DNA from: Diospyros lotus | Taxonomy: Eukaryota; Streptophyta; Magnoliopsida; Ericales; Ebenaceae | Reading direction: 5' to 3' | Length of the DNA: 64,000 nt | NCBI RefSeq assembly: GCF_014633365.1 | Contig: NC_068344.1 | Span: forward strand, 7,579,669-7,643,668 | Shown here: positions 1-12,700 of the stretch, piece after piece | How the letters are laid out: every line of letters starts with the position of its first letter | Position numbering within the stretch: the stretch's first letter is position 1 | Notes under the pieces: generated by a model | Databases searched by the model: none | The model's input: only the letters and a program-made list of their open reading frames with translations | What the model was told of the DNA's origin: nothing | Translations under genes and position numbers: made by a program

Positions 1-199
1 CGGCTTGTGGTCATATGCACCTGATTCCCACCGAGCCACCTTGATCTCATCGGGGCCATTGCCGAGATGTTGCACCTGCATTACATTCTATCGTACATAC
101 AAATGCTCGGGGCATAGATTACGTGGTTTGGCTTATAGTTTTGCCTACTCCACGGAAATATAGGAGATATATTCTTTTATGTATTGGGGGATATTATTA

Positions 200-1877
200 C
201 AATGGAAAATTAAGAGAACCCTGGCTCCCGGCCGGATCGCGCAACGCTTCTGGCGACAGGCTCAGCTCTGCATCTCGTGCTTCGTCCTCTCCGTTGGAGT
301 TAATGGCTAGTGAGAATGGGAAATACCTCTTGAGGTGCACGATGTTCCAAGTTTTTCTCATCGCCTTGCCTTGTAACGTTGGCGGTACACACATGTGGGG
401 TTCCAACATCTTCCAAATTCTATAGGTTCCCTCACAATTCGGGTTGGATTTCTCTTCCTCTTCTATTACCTTCCCATGTGTCCAAAATTTTTATTTGGAT
501 AATAAACTGTTCTGTCCGGGTAAATAATTCAATAATAGAATCTGGCGTTGAGAAGGCTAGGGATCTTCTAAGCAGGGCGTATGTAGTTCCGTTAAGTAGG
601 GCTGATGCCGCCACTTGGGTTGGGAGATCCCTTACTTCCTGTGTTGCGGCTCTGAATCGCTTGATATATTGCTTTAGGAATTCATTAGGCTTCTATTGCA
701 AGCTCATCAGGTATATAACGTTTTTCTTCTTCAGGAGGTAGACGGAGAACGCATTCAAGAATTCTTTCTTCAACTGTTCAAATGATCGCATATGCCTTGC
801 TGGTAATTCAGTAAACCACTAGTGAGCCTGTCCTGTCAGGGAGAGAGGAAAGGCCCTGCACCTAGTGACCTCATTCCACCCATGCAACACGGCCACTGCG
901 ACGAAGTGTTGTAGGTGCTTCTCTGGGTCCTCCTTTCCCGAGTATATTGAAAGTTACGGTAGCTCAAACCCTGGTTGCCTTTGGAGTTCCTTAGACAGAG
1001 GAAACCCCTTCGGGGGCATTTCCTTTGGCGCCATCATTACCTGCTTCTGCTCTAGCACCTCTTCTATGATGCGTTCGATGTCAGACACCTTGAGTGTTTC
1101 TTGTTCTGCTTCATTTTTGCGAGAAGGTGGGTCATAAGGAGCTCGTGAGTAGGTGCCTCCTGCTGTCTCTTTATACATGGGAGCTTTCCCTGTCCTCCTA
1201 TCACGTTCCCTTCTCGAGTCTATCATCTTTGGGACTTGGTTATTCGGCCATGGAGTTCTAACTCTTACCCCCTGCCGTGTGGTCCTTGGAGGGGTTTCTA
1301 TGGATCTCCGGTGTTCTCCCCCTGTATCGGCTTTTCCTATGTGGGGAATGAGTTCACGCAGCAAAGCAGTGATTCCCTGTAGTCTTCTCATATTCTTCTC
1401 ATTGTTTATCTTGAGTTCATCATTCTGTTGTTTTAATTCCTCAAAATTCTTCTGTAGTTGTTCATAATCTGATAGCAGGACCATGGGTGGGGCTATCCCG
1501 AAGGGCTCTGGAGGTACTAAAGTCACCATGAGGTTTCTATTTGGAATTGAAGACTGTCCAAATGAGTGTTGTTCCTGACTAGTGGGTGCTGCATGCAGGA
1601 CTTGCTTCCCTCGTTATGTCGCATGCCTCCTCAATCCAGCTACGTGTACTTTTTCCTGCTCTGAACGTTCCATGCCCCCCAGTCCAGCGGTCTGGTTGCC
1701 CTTGAGCGTAGGAAAGTTTTCTGAACGCAATTCATTGTCAGGGTGATCTTTTGAAAATTCTGGCATTGCAGGGTGCACCTGATTGGGGCCTCTTGTGGCT
1801 TCTGTCCTAGTACGAGCACTCATTCGGGTGGAGTTATGCGGGTTCGCCGAACTAGCTGATCTGGTCCCTTTCGGCAT
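200..1877 (-). pseudogene. Decayed gag of a Tat-like Ty3/gypsy retrotransposon
   Basis: Read on the minus strand from an ATG at 1877, this is the capsid (gag) part of a Ty3/gypsy polyprotein, which in a live element packages the element RNA. The N-terminal part is charged and low in complexity. From about 1529 to 954 it has a coiled-coil-like, Glu/Lys/Gln-rich segment. Below 950 it continues in the same frame into a recognisable retrotransposon gag domain, with motifs such as GKEDPEKHLQHF, LHGWNEVTRCRAFPLSL and WFTELPARHMRSFEQLKK. At least four in-frame stops interrupt it (near 1617, 950, 820 and 690), and below about 430 the frame drifts, so this copy is dead. Protease and pol would lie left of the window. 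The leader, primer-binding site and LTR follow immediately at higher coordinates, in the order expected for a minus-strand element. Confidence 0.8.
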
Positions 1878-1905
1878 CTTGTGTTAAGATTGGCTTTTTG
1901 TTGCG

Positions 1906-1924
1906 TTTCCCATAGACGGCGCCA
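1906..1924 (-). other. Primer-binding site of the left-edge gypsy element
   Basis: On the minus strand the LTR end (CAACA) is followed after a few bases by TGGCGCCGTCTATGGGAAA. A TGGCGCC start directly downstream of a 5' LTR is the usual tRNA primer-binding pattern of plant Ty3/gypsy elements. The gag ATG follows about 30 bases further on. Confidence 0.7.
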
Positions 1925-1927
1925 AAT

Positions 1928-2652
1928 TGTTGTTGACAAAATACAACAATTAGAATTTTTAGGAGTGGGATGCCTGTGGATGCCATCAGCTTTGGGACTG
2001 GATCGAAGATTTGGCTGCAAAACTAAGGTGGGCTTCCGAAGGGTTCCTTCCAAAGGACGCTTCAGAAGGCTCTTCCGAAGGCTGACTCGCAAATGGTTCC
2101 AATCAAGTTGGCGATGCTCTTGAGGGGTCTTCCGAAGGGTTTTTGGTCCTTCCGAATGAGGCTTCCAAAGGAAACTTCCCTAGTAGCTTCCGAAGGGTCC
2201 TTCCCAGCAGCTTCCGAAGGAAACTTCCCCGCAATGCTTGGACTTCTTCCTTCCGTTTATTGGCTGAAGGGTTTTTGGTCCTTCTGAAGGGTATTTGGTC
2301 CTTCCGAAGGAACTGTAGGGGATAAACAAGGGTTAGAGGGCTTGCGGGATTTTCCTCCCACAAAGACCCTCCGATGTTCAAGTTAGTAACGGAAGGAAAA
2401 GAATCGCAAGGAAAAGAAAAGAAAACTAAATTTCTGAAGGAAAGTGGGAGAGAAATACCGATGTCCGGATCCCCTTTTGAGGGTTGAACCTGGCATTTTA
2501 TAGAGATTGAGCAGGGAGTACACGTGGCCTTTCCGAAGGAACCCTTCCGAAGGGTCCTTCCCCAGCTTCCGAAGGAAACTTCCCCAGCAGCTTCCGAAGG
2601 AAACTTCCCCGCAATGCTTGGACTTCTTCCTTCTGATTATTGGGGCACAACA
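1928..2652 (-). mobile_element. 5' LTR of the left-edge Ty3/gypsy element
   Basis: This 725-bp LTR reads TGTTGTGCCC at its minus-strand start and ends in GTCAACAACA beside the primer-binding site. A TATA-like CTATAAAATGCC lies on the minus strand near 2500. Downstream of it, near 2360-2380, is the segment ACTTGAACATCGGAGGG, a sequence type that recurs in the LTRs at about 11450 and 17985 here and in many plant gypsy LTRs. The partner 3' LTR is outside the window, so no target duplication can be tested. The right boundary rests on symmetry with the LTR at 17693-19107. Confidence 0.72.
2034..2620. repeat. CTTCCGAAGG minisatellite inside the LTR
   Basis: The palindromic core CTTCCGAAGG (with variants such as CTTCCAAAGG and CTTCTGAAGG) recurs many times between 2034 and 2320 and again at 2534-2605, often inside longer units such as cttccgaaggaaacttcccc. 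Copies lie both upstream and downstream of the LTR's TATA-like box. The repeat produces several spurious ORFs on both strands. Confidence 0.8.
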
Positions 2653-3043
2653 ATAACACACTTCCTTTTAATCTTAATGTCACCTCTGTATTATGATTAT
2701 TGTGTTTCAACTTTTCTTTCTCATGTTTTAAACTTACTTCATCCCTAGTAGAGTAACAATATGTATGTATTTATGTTAATCATACTAATATGGTTAACTT
2801 ATCAAAATAGGCAAATGAATTATTTTTGTTCTTAAAAAATCAGTATCGCATAAGTATAATGGTCTATGTAACATTTTTCTAATCACTTATAGATATATAG
2901 AGTAGATTTGTTCAGACATCTCTAATCAATTGTCAAAGAAAAGGAAAAGTATTGAGGATGTAATGTAACTCACAAAATCAAGGCATTGATGGGTAAAATG
3001 AAGAATTGCTGCTAGTATTTTATGCTATTGTAATATTCATTTA
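2653..3043. other. AT-rich sequence, no gene seen
   Basis: Between the LTR and the LINE remnant I see only AT-rich sequence with no coding motif. If the metallo-beta-lactamase gene at 9214 has its first exons left of this window, this stretch would be intron. Confidence 0.5.
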
Positions 3044-3480
3044 ATGCTTAAAGGGAAGCTTTATTGGACAGCTATAAGACAGACTTTGTTGTCTGGCAAG
3101 AAGTGTTTGGCAATTAAATACATGTATAAAATATGTCCATAACTAAGATGGTAGGCTATGGTAGATATACAACCATACAAGAAAAGACAAAATTGAAATG
3201 AGGTGATCTGTAATAAATTTGAATTGGCACTTGTTGAAGATAAGATATGGGAAATGTGTTTAAAATGGTCTGGACATGTGAGAATTTTAGTAGCTATACA
3301 TGCTAGGAGAGTGAATGCATTGAAAGAAGTTTGTAACAAAAGAGGCAAAGAAATACTAAATAAAAGTTGGTGAAAACTTTTAGACAATGGCATAGAATAT
3401 AATGGCCTTCTAAAAAGATGACCATGAAAGATAATTAGATGGTTAGAATCCATCTAGTCAAGCCCACCCAATGGAATTAA
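3044..3480 (+). pseudogene. LINE reverse-transcriptase C-terminal remnant
   Basis: The plus strand reads as the C-terminal end of a plant non-LTR retrotransposon ORF2, broken by stops and small shifts. The order of recognisable pieces is LKGKLYWTAIRQTLLSGKKC, then IQEKTKLK, then ALVEDKIWEMCLKWSGHV, then a segment ending LNKSW, KLLDNGIEYNGLLKR and IIRWLESI. These follow the usual LINE order (LKGKFYRTAIRP..., RKDKIRNE..., EDKMRETRLRWFGHV..., and the terminal ...DRAEWR.RI..ADP region). The fragment is 5'-truncated and inactive, as most genomic LINE copies are. Confidence 0.7.
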
Positions 3481-4894
3481 TGCTTACAGTGATCATCTAT
3501 TTATCCATCTTTAGTAATTAATTGTTAAATTTGGTTTTACTCATAAAAAAAAATGGAATAATGCATGAATTTATTCTTTGTCATAAATTCCTGCATTAGT
3601 CCATTTAAATTGCAAGAGTAAATAAATTCATGCCTTTGTAGAAAAAGCTTATGAGACTAATTGATTAATTTATAAAAGAAACATATTTTACCATAAGTAA
3701 AACTTGCTCACATAAATAAAGAAAAAGAGAAGTAATGTGATTACTAGTTAAATATATTATAAAATAATTACTAACTAGATACTGTTTAATTGCTATAGAA
3801 TAATGAATAAATAATTTAATTGAGCTATATTTATTACCCTTGTGAGGAGGCATTTTAAAAATATAAGATTATTGAGAGGGCCATGTAGGAAACAGAAATA
3901 ATCTAGGGTAGGACACTATTTTCATATACAATCACAATTTATAGATTTCTATCTTGGGGTTCAAGATATGAATGGGTGCTGTCTGACTGGAGTCTTGTTA
4001 GCCTCTCTTGTAAGGCATCTCTGTACCCTAGTCCTGTAAAAGGAAGCATGTGTCATAGGTAGCATGACAAATTTTTAGTATTCTGTCACCATCAGCAGGA
4101 AATTAACTTTTCCACAGAAAGTTAATGTGATGCTAAACAAACTATGTGGGGCAAGTCGTTTCTTCTACTATGATCAATATTTTTCTTCCTTAGCATTTGT
4201 CCTTGATAGTTTCTGTGTAACTTAATCTTGCCTTGGGACTTCAATTGTGTTGTTCAAGGGCTATTGGAATATTATGGGCACATGGTTGACGAATGCAGCC
4301 TATAATTGAGGAAACAGTGCACACTGGTTCAGTGATTCCCTTTTCATCATATTAGTCGACTATATATATAAGGGAGAACATATATAAAGGAATAAATGAA
4401 GAAAAGGATATTTTTTTTGAGTTAGATTTAATCTCCTGCTCTTGGTATCTCTGAATTTCAGACTTAATGATAGTCTGGGGCAGCCTGATTTGGTATCTCC
4501 AGTTCTGCCTATTGAGATAGCAGTTCTAGATATGCTAGGCTCACTGGCTCCACCTGTTATCTCCATTGGGGATATAAGTTTAGATGTACTATTCGTAGTG
4601 GCTCATTGGATCCACCTGTTATCTTCTTCTAAGGCATTCTGCTGTCATAGCCACATGTTCATATTTCTTGTAGTCATCTCTTCCTACTTGTGGGTCAGCA
4701 CCTCTCAAAGAAACAGAGTACTTTATTCAGTGACCTGAATGATCGGAATATGGAAATGCTTGAAGATAATTTTTGTACTCTATTATTTTTTTAGTTCCTT
4801 ATTCATGTTTCCATGTTGTAAAGGTTGGTTTCATAATATCAATTATCTTCATTCCCATCGCATGAAACTTTTCTATATTAAGATTGTGTTGGAA
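3481..4894. other. AT-rich non-coding stretch, no gene recognised
   Basis: I see no domain, splice-consistent exon or element boundary here. Short ORFs at 3665-3853 and 4360-4738 have no recognisable motif and are probably chance. The histidine motif exon expected upstream of the metallo-beta-lactamase exons was looked for here and not found. Confidence 0.5.
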
Positions 4895-5085
4895 CTGTGT
4901 CATCATTCCCTTGTTAGAGGGTTGCATCAAGAAGGGCATCCGGGATAAAATTTTGTCACATTATTCTTTTGTATAGTTTTGTATTGTTAATGTGATGAAG
5001 TCAATTGACATTATGAATGTTGTGCGACCGACCCTAACTTGGTTAGGATAAGGTGCGGTTGATGATGATATTGATAATGATTACT
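4895..5085 (+). mobile_element. Possible LINE 3' tail
   Basis: The segment ending in cgaccctaacttggttagga and gcggttgatgatgatattg resembles the 3' end of plant LINEs, where a decayed (A)DP.L..LG motif is followed by a short GATGAT-type simple repeat. It may belong to the remnant at 3044-3480, separated by later insertions. The evidence is weak and rests on sequence style only. Confidence 0.35.
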
Positions 5086-5438
5086 TTTTCAGTTCCTCAG
5101 TCATTTGGGGCAAGTTTTCTTCCTGTTATCTTGTTAATCAGTATCGAGTTTGGTCCATTCTGTTGTTAAAATAACCATACCTTTCATCTACTGCATGCTA
5201 AAGGAAATGTAACTCATGTTTGAGACTGACAATATATTCAGGAAGACTTCTTGATGTATTTCGAAGTATTAGAATGAAAGAAAATAATCAGGAGCAACAT
5301 AGCATAGAGAGGAAGGAAGAACAATGGCAGAGGGGCATTTGGCAGAGAGCAGATTTGTAGAGATATAGAACAAGAGTGAAAAGAAAGGGGAAGAATCTAT
5401 GGGGAAACAGAGGCAGAAAGCCTACAGAGGAGATAAGA

Positions 5439-8271
5439 TGTAATGCCCCAAAATTTTCCTCAACTTTTATCTACAACAGCAGAAGCAATTTAGTTATAAT
5501 TACACATTTTAGAGGCTTCCTCATATGCAACAGAGCATCAATCAATCAAATCTAACAAATTACAATGTCTGAACCCTTGCCTATAACTCACTTCCAGATA
5601 TCTTTTTGATCGGGATTGCCATGTACACATAGCCACCTAAAGAACAACACGCCATAAGACCATCCTCGACATCAGCCCCCACACCTAGAACGATGTTAAA
5701 AACAATGTGAGTCACAGACTCAACAAGCATATAATGTGGAAGAAATTAAGCATTGGGGACTTTATTAAAGCTAGAATAACAGTACATGAAAGAAATTAAA
5801 ATTCACTTGAAAAATTATACACCTTTCTAGCCATACCCGATTATGTTATAATATAGTTATTCTTTTTCTACCTTAATCGTTTGCTCACCCTACATGCATT
5901 AATGTGCACTCCACATGCCAAATATATATTATAAAGATGCCATGACAGTATTGTGAACCATCATCCACTCTCACCCTGACTTCAACCCAAGCGAGTCTTG
6001 CGAGCCGTAGCTCCCTCGGTTATCCATCGAGTATACAAAAAGTTGGATATCCCCGTCTTGCGGTTCCACCGCTGCGCAAAATAATAAGTGCACTAATGTA
6101 AGTATCAATATATCATACACATACAATATGTGATCGTATCATGTTGTTTTGATTAAACACATTTATCGTGCACATTACTTTTCATGTTGTATACCCGATG
6201 TTATGGTTTATTTCATGTATGACACATGCTTATGCTCATGGAATGCAAATGGCCCTCAGGCTCACACATGTCAATATGTTCAACAATATCATATGCAATA
6301 TCAAGGCCCATAATATTCATTAACCATATATCGCCCTCTTTGACATGGCAACACACGTCTACCATGCCTGGACGTCACCGACACAGCGATAGAAGTGTCC
6401 TCGCTCAAAGACCGAGGGGACAAATACCATCATGTAGAACCAAACTCACTTAATACACATATATATAACGTTATACATGAACACATGCTTCCACATATTT
6501 TATTCAACCACCCATATGTTCTTTTACGGATGACTAGTAGTACTAGCTTTCCTATATTGCCTATAGTTTATCATAACAACTAATAGCTGGTGCCTATACA
6601 TCTAACCATCGATTGCCACGACTCAACTGTCGACAGCTAGTAGCTTTGTACCCCACACCGTTAGACACACATAGTTAATGCTATACATCACTATACCCAT
6701 ATTTGTACGTTCTTGACACACTTACAGCATTGGGCTTCAGCCCAATATTTACAGGTTGACATGTTGATATTTCATATGATTCTGGGGTCAAGTTATGAAC
6801 CCCTATATAGCATAAGTATTTGTATTGCTTCACTTCCAAGATTAAGGATAACGTCCGTCATTACTCACATTATTGACTGGTCTAGAATATTTGATAATAT
6901 TGAAGATTAGATAGAGGCTGATTAGTTGATTGCCACTGCCATATAAGACAACCATGTGGACACACCGGTAATGCCATAACCACACCAAGTCTCCCCGACT
7001 CTCTAAGATCCTAGTCCCACATTGGTTCGGCATCATTCTCAAGGAAATAAGGCTATACAAAGCCCCGTAACGATTAGAAATAAATATCGCAAGAAGTCTT
7101 ATATTTAACTTAAAACCACTGCCACCAAATTCACCGACAACTCACAAGTTATAAAATAGGCACCACGCATACTCACAAATTTAATACTTGGAACCGAATC
7201 AGGGCAAATGAGGGAATAAAATACACAAAATGACGGGAACTTGCATAAGGATTAAAGAGCATGCAAAGAGGGTTTAGAACTTGCCTTTAGGCAACATATT
7301 CCAATCTTTCTCGCACTCCCGCTGCGAAGTAATATTTTTGCATAAAATATTGAGACTTCGGCCCAAAATAATTAAATCCAACCGTATAAAATTTATAATT
7401 TAACCGTACAAAGCTTCTAATAATTTTTCCCACTTACCTGGCTATCTTAAACTTCAGTTATACGAATTTCTCTTCAATTTTTTCCCAATTTCTCCTCTTT
7501 CCAACTGTTGTTCGAGCCCTCCTTCCTTTCCAATCTTCCTTCTTCATTTTCTTCTGAAATGTCCGAATTCCAGATCAATTTATAGGGAAAATGGAAGCAA
7601 AATGAACGGCTGGGGAGAGGCCATGTGGAGGCCGTTGGGGAAACCGCTGGAAGAAGCCACTGCCTTACTGAAACAACGTTGTTTCGGGACTGGCCTGGCT
7701 GGAAAATCCAGCATTTTCCTTCCCTGCGCGTGCACTTGCTCCACCTCGAACCTGCGACCTCTGGTTTCCCCCTCACGCATGCGTGCTGCCTGATCTACAT
7801 GCTCCTTCAACCTATATATGCCCACCATTAAATTTAAGGAGACTCCACAACCTTTTTCAGAAATTGCACTTAAGCCCCAAAATTCCCAGAAAAATATCAC
7901 TCATGCCCTCCCTCAATAATACCACTTACACACCATAATTCTTCATAATCTATCAATCACACCCCTTTCCATAAATACAGTAAATTCATAAATAAAATAC
8001 CACATATTTGCAATTCTGTAAGTACCCCAAATAAAATAATTAATCATCTGAATTGCCCACTTCACTGCTTGGCATTCCATTTCACAAAATTTACAAATTG
8101 ACATGCCATGTTGTCATTTTCCAGTAAGAATCCACTGACCCTAAAAATCACCTTGATGGGTTACTAAGAATCCCCTCAATTAAATTCCTTAAAACTATAA
8201 ATCCTCAATAAATTATTTCCAATACTCAAAATTATATATTATTATTTTTTCCAAAATATCAGGATATTACA
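5439..8271 (-). mobile_element. Solo LTR, 2833 bp, target duplication TAAGA
   Basis: The element starts TGTAATGCCCC and ends GGATATTACA, giving TG...CA ends and an imperfect terminal inverted repeat. It is flanked on both sides by TAAGA (5434-5438 and 8272-8276), a perfect 5-bp target-site duplication. No gag or pol coding is present and I see no internal LTR pair, so a solo LTR left by recombination fits best; a non-autonomous LARD is the alternative. Orientation was set by comparison with the relatives at 47264-49716 (plus) and 52011-54492 (minus). The terminal sequence resembles plant chromovirus LTRs, but the lineage is inference. Confidence 0.82.
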
Positions 8272-9213
8272 TAAGAAGGGGAGATAGCTGATATAAGAAA
8301 GAAACACTAAAAGATGGAGAAAGTTAGAGAGAGAGAGGGGGGGAGAGAGAGAGAAGCTGTACTAGTAGATGAAGATGAGAAGAAGGAGAAGAGAGTAAGT
8401 GGAAGAAGGATCTGCAATAGCAGCAGTGGGTACAAAGAAATAGCAGACTAGAGGGAAGAAAGAAGGAAGAAGAGGGGAAGGGAGAGTGAGCTTTGGCTCT
8501 TCCAAATATCTAACATTTATCCATTCAGCACCAACAAGAACAATCACAAGCCTTAATCTCACTAGGTAGGGTTGGCTGCATGAATTCTAGACCTCTACCC
8601 ATCTCTATTCGTGACTAACTTTTATCTATTTAAAAAACATAATTTTGTAGTTCACGAATAAGCCATATTTAGACAATAAGTTTTCTAAAGCATGCCAAAC
8701 TCTTAAATCCTACCTGGTATAGTAACCTGTATTGTTTAAATTCTGTCATATAATCAATTGAGACTCTGAATAGAACTACAATACCTGAAGATAAAATCAG
8801 AGACTCCTAATGTAGTTATCAAACAAGAGTCTATAATAGTTCGTGACAAAATCAAAGATAAACAACAGATAGCTTTATTAGTTATCTTTGTGGGTTCCAA
8901 TCATTTTGATTGCACCACTAGTAAAAACATTAGTTACTGATGACTCAACTAAATCATGAAAAGGTCATGATAGTGGTATGTCCTAATGTACTTCGCTTCT
9001 TGTTTTCTTTCTGTTGTTAAACTAACATAAATGGTGTGCTTACATTAAGTGCTCTTCTTTATCAGGACATGATGAATCATTCTTAACCCAAAAAATATTG
9101 AATGTGCTGTACTTTTACCATGTTTGTAATAATGTAATAGGTTTTTCCTTCCCAAATCAACATTATATCCTCTTATGATGAATATATTATCTACTGTTCT
9201 TCTGATAATATAG
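8272..9213. other. Non-coding, with purine-rich tract 8277-8500
   Basis: The first part is a GA-rich tract (for example gagagagagaggggggagagagagagag near 8322-8353, in pieces). The rest is ordinary AT-rich sequence leading to a splice acceptor at 9211-9213. No exon was found that could precede the metallo-beta-lactamase exon at 9214. Confidence 0.5.
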
Positions 9214-9712
9214 ATGGTGCAGATCATTGGACTCTTGGCCATACCCTAGTTTCTGGAGGAGAAGAGATTTGCATTGGTGGTCAGATCCTAAAAGTCATTT
9301 TCTCTCCGGTATCTTCCTTTTACATGGAAATTGCTTCTTATGGAATAGTTTTTTACTTGCTTTATCTTGATGAGTAGAGGTAAATTTCAGAAAAGAAAGT
9401 CAATGAAAATGGTTTCACCTCTGTATGCTGGACGTATACAAAACTGTGCTCCCTCTCCCAATAACAAATTTCCATTAAAATCTAATGGCACAAAAGAAGA
9501 ATCACAGAAATTTCAGATGCCTAGACATGAATATTATGCACAAAATTACTTTTAATTTATGAACCAAGAAAACGATCTGTTTGAAAAGTATGGGGACTCT
9601 GCTTCCTCCAGCTGCAACACTAAATACTCAGAGCCACCAACACAGCCTTCTTAACTTTTTTAAGGTGCATCCTCCATCATTAGACTGCATTCTTCTTCTT
9701 CTTTTTTTTTTT

Positions 9713-9743
<31 letters not shown>

Positions 9744-12700
9744 GGGGGCTTGGGGAGGGAGGTGCGGTTGGGGGACAGGAAGAGTGCACGCACTTGTATG
9801 GAGAACCATCGATCTAGATAATCTGCTTGGGGAGGTGCGGTTGGGGGACAGGAAGAGTGCACGCACTTGTATGGAGAACCATCTATCTAGATAATCTGCT
9901 TGGGGAGGTGCGGTTGGGGGACAGGAAGAGTGCACGCACTTGTATGGAGAACCATCTATCTAGATAATCTCCAAGTTACTCATGACAGCATAGAATGTCC
10001 AAAGTATCTATACCATCAATTGTTTTCAAAATTGAGCTGTGCAAGTTAGATCTTTGGGAATGGAATATTTAGTAAAAAATTGCCAGTGACCCAAAATATT
10101 TAAAAACTGTTATGAACAGGGGCATGTGGATTAATATCACAAGTTCTTGAAAATGCTTTAACTAGTTTAGTCATTTTCATGTCAGTAAGTTGTTGTTTGA
10201 GGACATCAGTAATTTAATCAGATGAACCATTTTTTGCATATAGACATATGTCACATCCTTACTGATAGTAACTTCTGAAAATTTTCTTATTCAGGGGCAC
10301 ACAGATGGTCACATGGCACTACTTCACGCCAGTACTCATTCATTGATTGTTGGTGATCATTGTACGGGGTAAGATTCTGTTCTTTTGGTTGATATATGAA
10401 GTTCTCATTCTTGTTCACAAAAAGTTTGATGAAAGGGTTTTGTGAAACAACAATGTTGCAACTACTCCAGTGCTCTTACATAGTATATTAATGCCCCTCA
10501 AGCATTTTGTATTGTTGTATTTATACCTTGTCATCTGTTTAATCTTTTTCTTTTACCCCATTCTTTTTCCTTTCTACATTTCTCATCTTGTGATTTTTCA
10601 CCTACAAGCTACTTCCCCCCCTCTTTCTCTCTCTAACATATATATGGCTTGTTCCAGTCAAGGAAGTGCAGTTTTGGATATCACTTCCGGTGGAAATATG
10701 CATGTAAGTGTCCTTTGAGAATTTATTGTTCTGTTCTCTAGAACAGAGCATGAAACAAGTATTTTTTACAGTATTTTATTTTTCATGTGGTGTAATGCAT
10801 GTGCTACACATTAGGAAATAAAGTGTGTTTTAAGGGAACCGGTATCCTTCCAAAATTTGTTTCAGAAAAATTATTATTCTTGAGTACAGGTGGGCTGATT
10901 TTCTGAAGGGTGACAATATATTGCATGTATTAATTTCGAGAATAATGCTAAACATCACAATATTGAATTCAATCACTTTAGTCCTTTTATACACAAAATA
11001 ACAATTTTCACAGTTAAAGGAAAAGTGTGCTTGACTTGAGGAGGCTCTTCACTTAAAATTTATGAATGTCCAACTTAACTGGAAAAGTTTCTCTGTTTCT
11101 GCCTCTAATTTCCAAGAACCCTTCAAATTTGACTTCTGGTTTATTTTTTTCAGTACATGATAAATTATTTTTAATGGAATGACTAATCTTCACTCGCTTG
11201 AGTTAAATCTCCCATGTCCCCATGTGGATTATCCGAACGATGGGTGACTATCGGGAGCGATGGATGAGTCTCTCGGGATGGAGCGATAGCGATGGATGAC
11301 TCTCCCAAGGGTAGCAACAGCGATGGATGAATTTCTCGAGTAGATTGAGAGAGATGGATGACCCCTCCAAGCGATGGATGACTTGTACAAAAAGAAGATT
11401 GGTTAGGGGTGCAGGTGAGGATCCCCACGCAAGCCCTCCGATGCCTAAGTTAGCCTCTCGAAATTATAGAGTAGTCGAATACAAGAAGGAAATGTGAATG
11501 TGGGAGATCGCCTCTTGAATGGGGGGGAGGACTCCCCTATTTATAGCGATGGAAGAGGCAACCAGGTGTCGGCTAACCTGATTTCTTCGGTGAGTAACTC
11601 GGAGGTGGTTTTGACTGAGTCTCGTGGGAGTCTTGGCATGCGGATTGTGGGCGTGCCCATGGCACCCCCGAGTGGGGGTCACTCGGGGGTGTGGGTGCAA
11701 GCATGCGTGGGGCTACGCAGGCGAGGGGGCCAACAGCGCGCAGGGCCCAAATGGCGGCGCGGGCTTGGGGCACCCCTGGTGAGGGTCACCCAGGGGTGCG
11801 GGGCACCCCGGGTGACGTCACTCGAGGGTGCTAGCCATGCGGGCGAGGGGGCCAGCAACACGCAGGGCCGCACATGGCGGCGCGGGCTCGAGGCACCCCT
11901 AGTGGGGGTCACCCTAGTGACGTCGTCCGAGGGTGCGAGGCACCCCAGGTGACGTCACATGTGCAAGGCTGGGCGATGATGCGGCGACGTGGGCGCAGGT
12001 GAACGCGGTGTTGTTGCAACGCCTGCGTGGCGGGTCGCAGCCATACACGCGGGGGCTCCTCGCTTGGCCATGTGGCGCTGTCTCCTTCCTCCGATTCTTT
12101 TGTTTATTTTTGCTAATCCACTTTGTTCACTTGTTTTGCAGGGCATATCAGGTAGTTTCTGAACTGTCATTAGATCAAAGAACTGTTACACAAAAATGGT
12201 TGATAGGTTGAAGGACCTGTCCACATAGTTGGTGAAATGGTCGACAGCCTTGGTGAAACATTTGACAGTTTTGGTTGACTGACTGATAGCAAGCTTAGCC
12301 ATGTGAGCTGATGATGTGCTCAAACTCATACCTTGTGTGGTTTGATCCAGGGGTCCTAGGTCAATTAGCCTAGCTAGCCAAGGTGTAGAAGCCATGCATT
12401 TATGCATATAGGTAGATATGTGTGTATATGAGCACGTATGGTGATGCAAACATGTTGGATATTGATATTTCAGTCCTTCTAGAAGGGTTGTGTTTTGGCA
12501 ACATGAATTTTATCTCAAAAAGCATTCTAGAAGCCCTTGTTTACTAGCAGCTCGAGACTTGGAAAAGTCTTCTAGAAGAGGTAATTGTTGGCTAATCTCC
12601 TCCAAGTCTGGATGCTTCTTGAGGAAGCTTTACGTGGTGAGATTATATATATACATGAACAGCCTACAGGAGAAAGGTTTATTTGCTGGAAGGATTTGTA

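Noticed and set aside
9581..9935. Overlapping Gly- and Pro-rich ORFs on both strands
   Set aside because: They are translations of the homopolymer runs and the 73-bp minisatellite.
11494..11952. 152-residue ORF in GC-rich sequence
   Set aside because: It overlaps the tandem GC-rich block of an LTR fragment; the residue composition follows base composition, and both strands are equally open.
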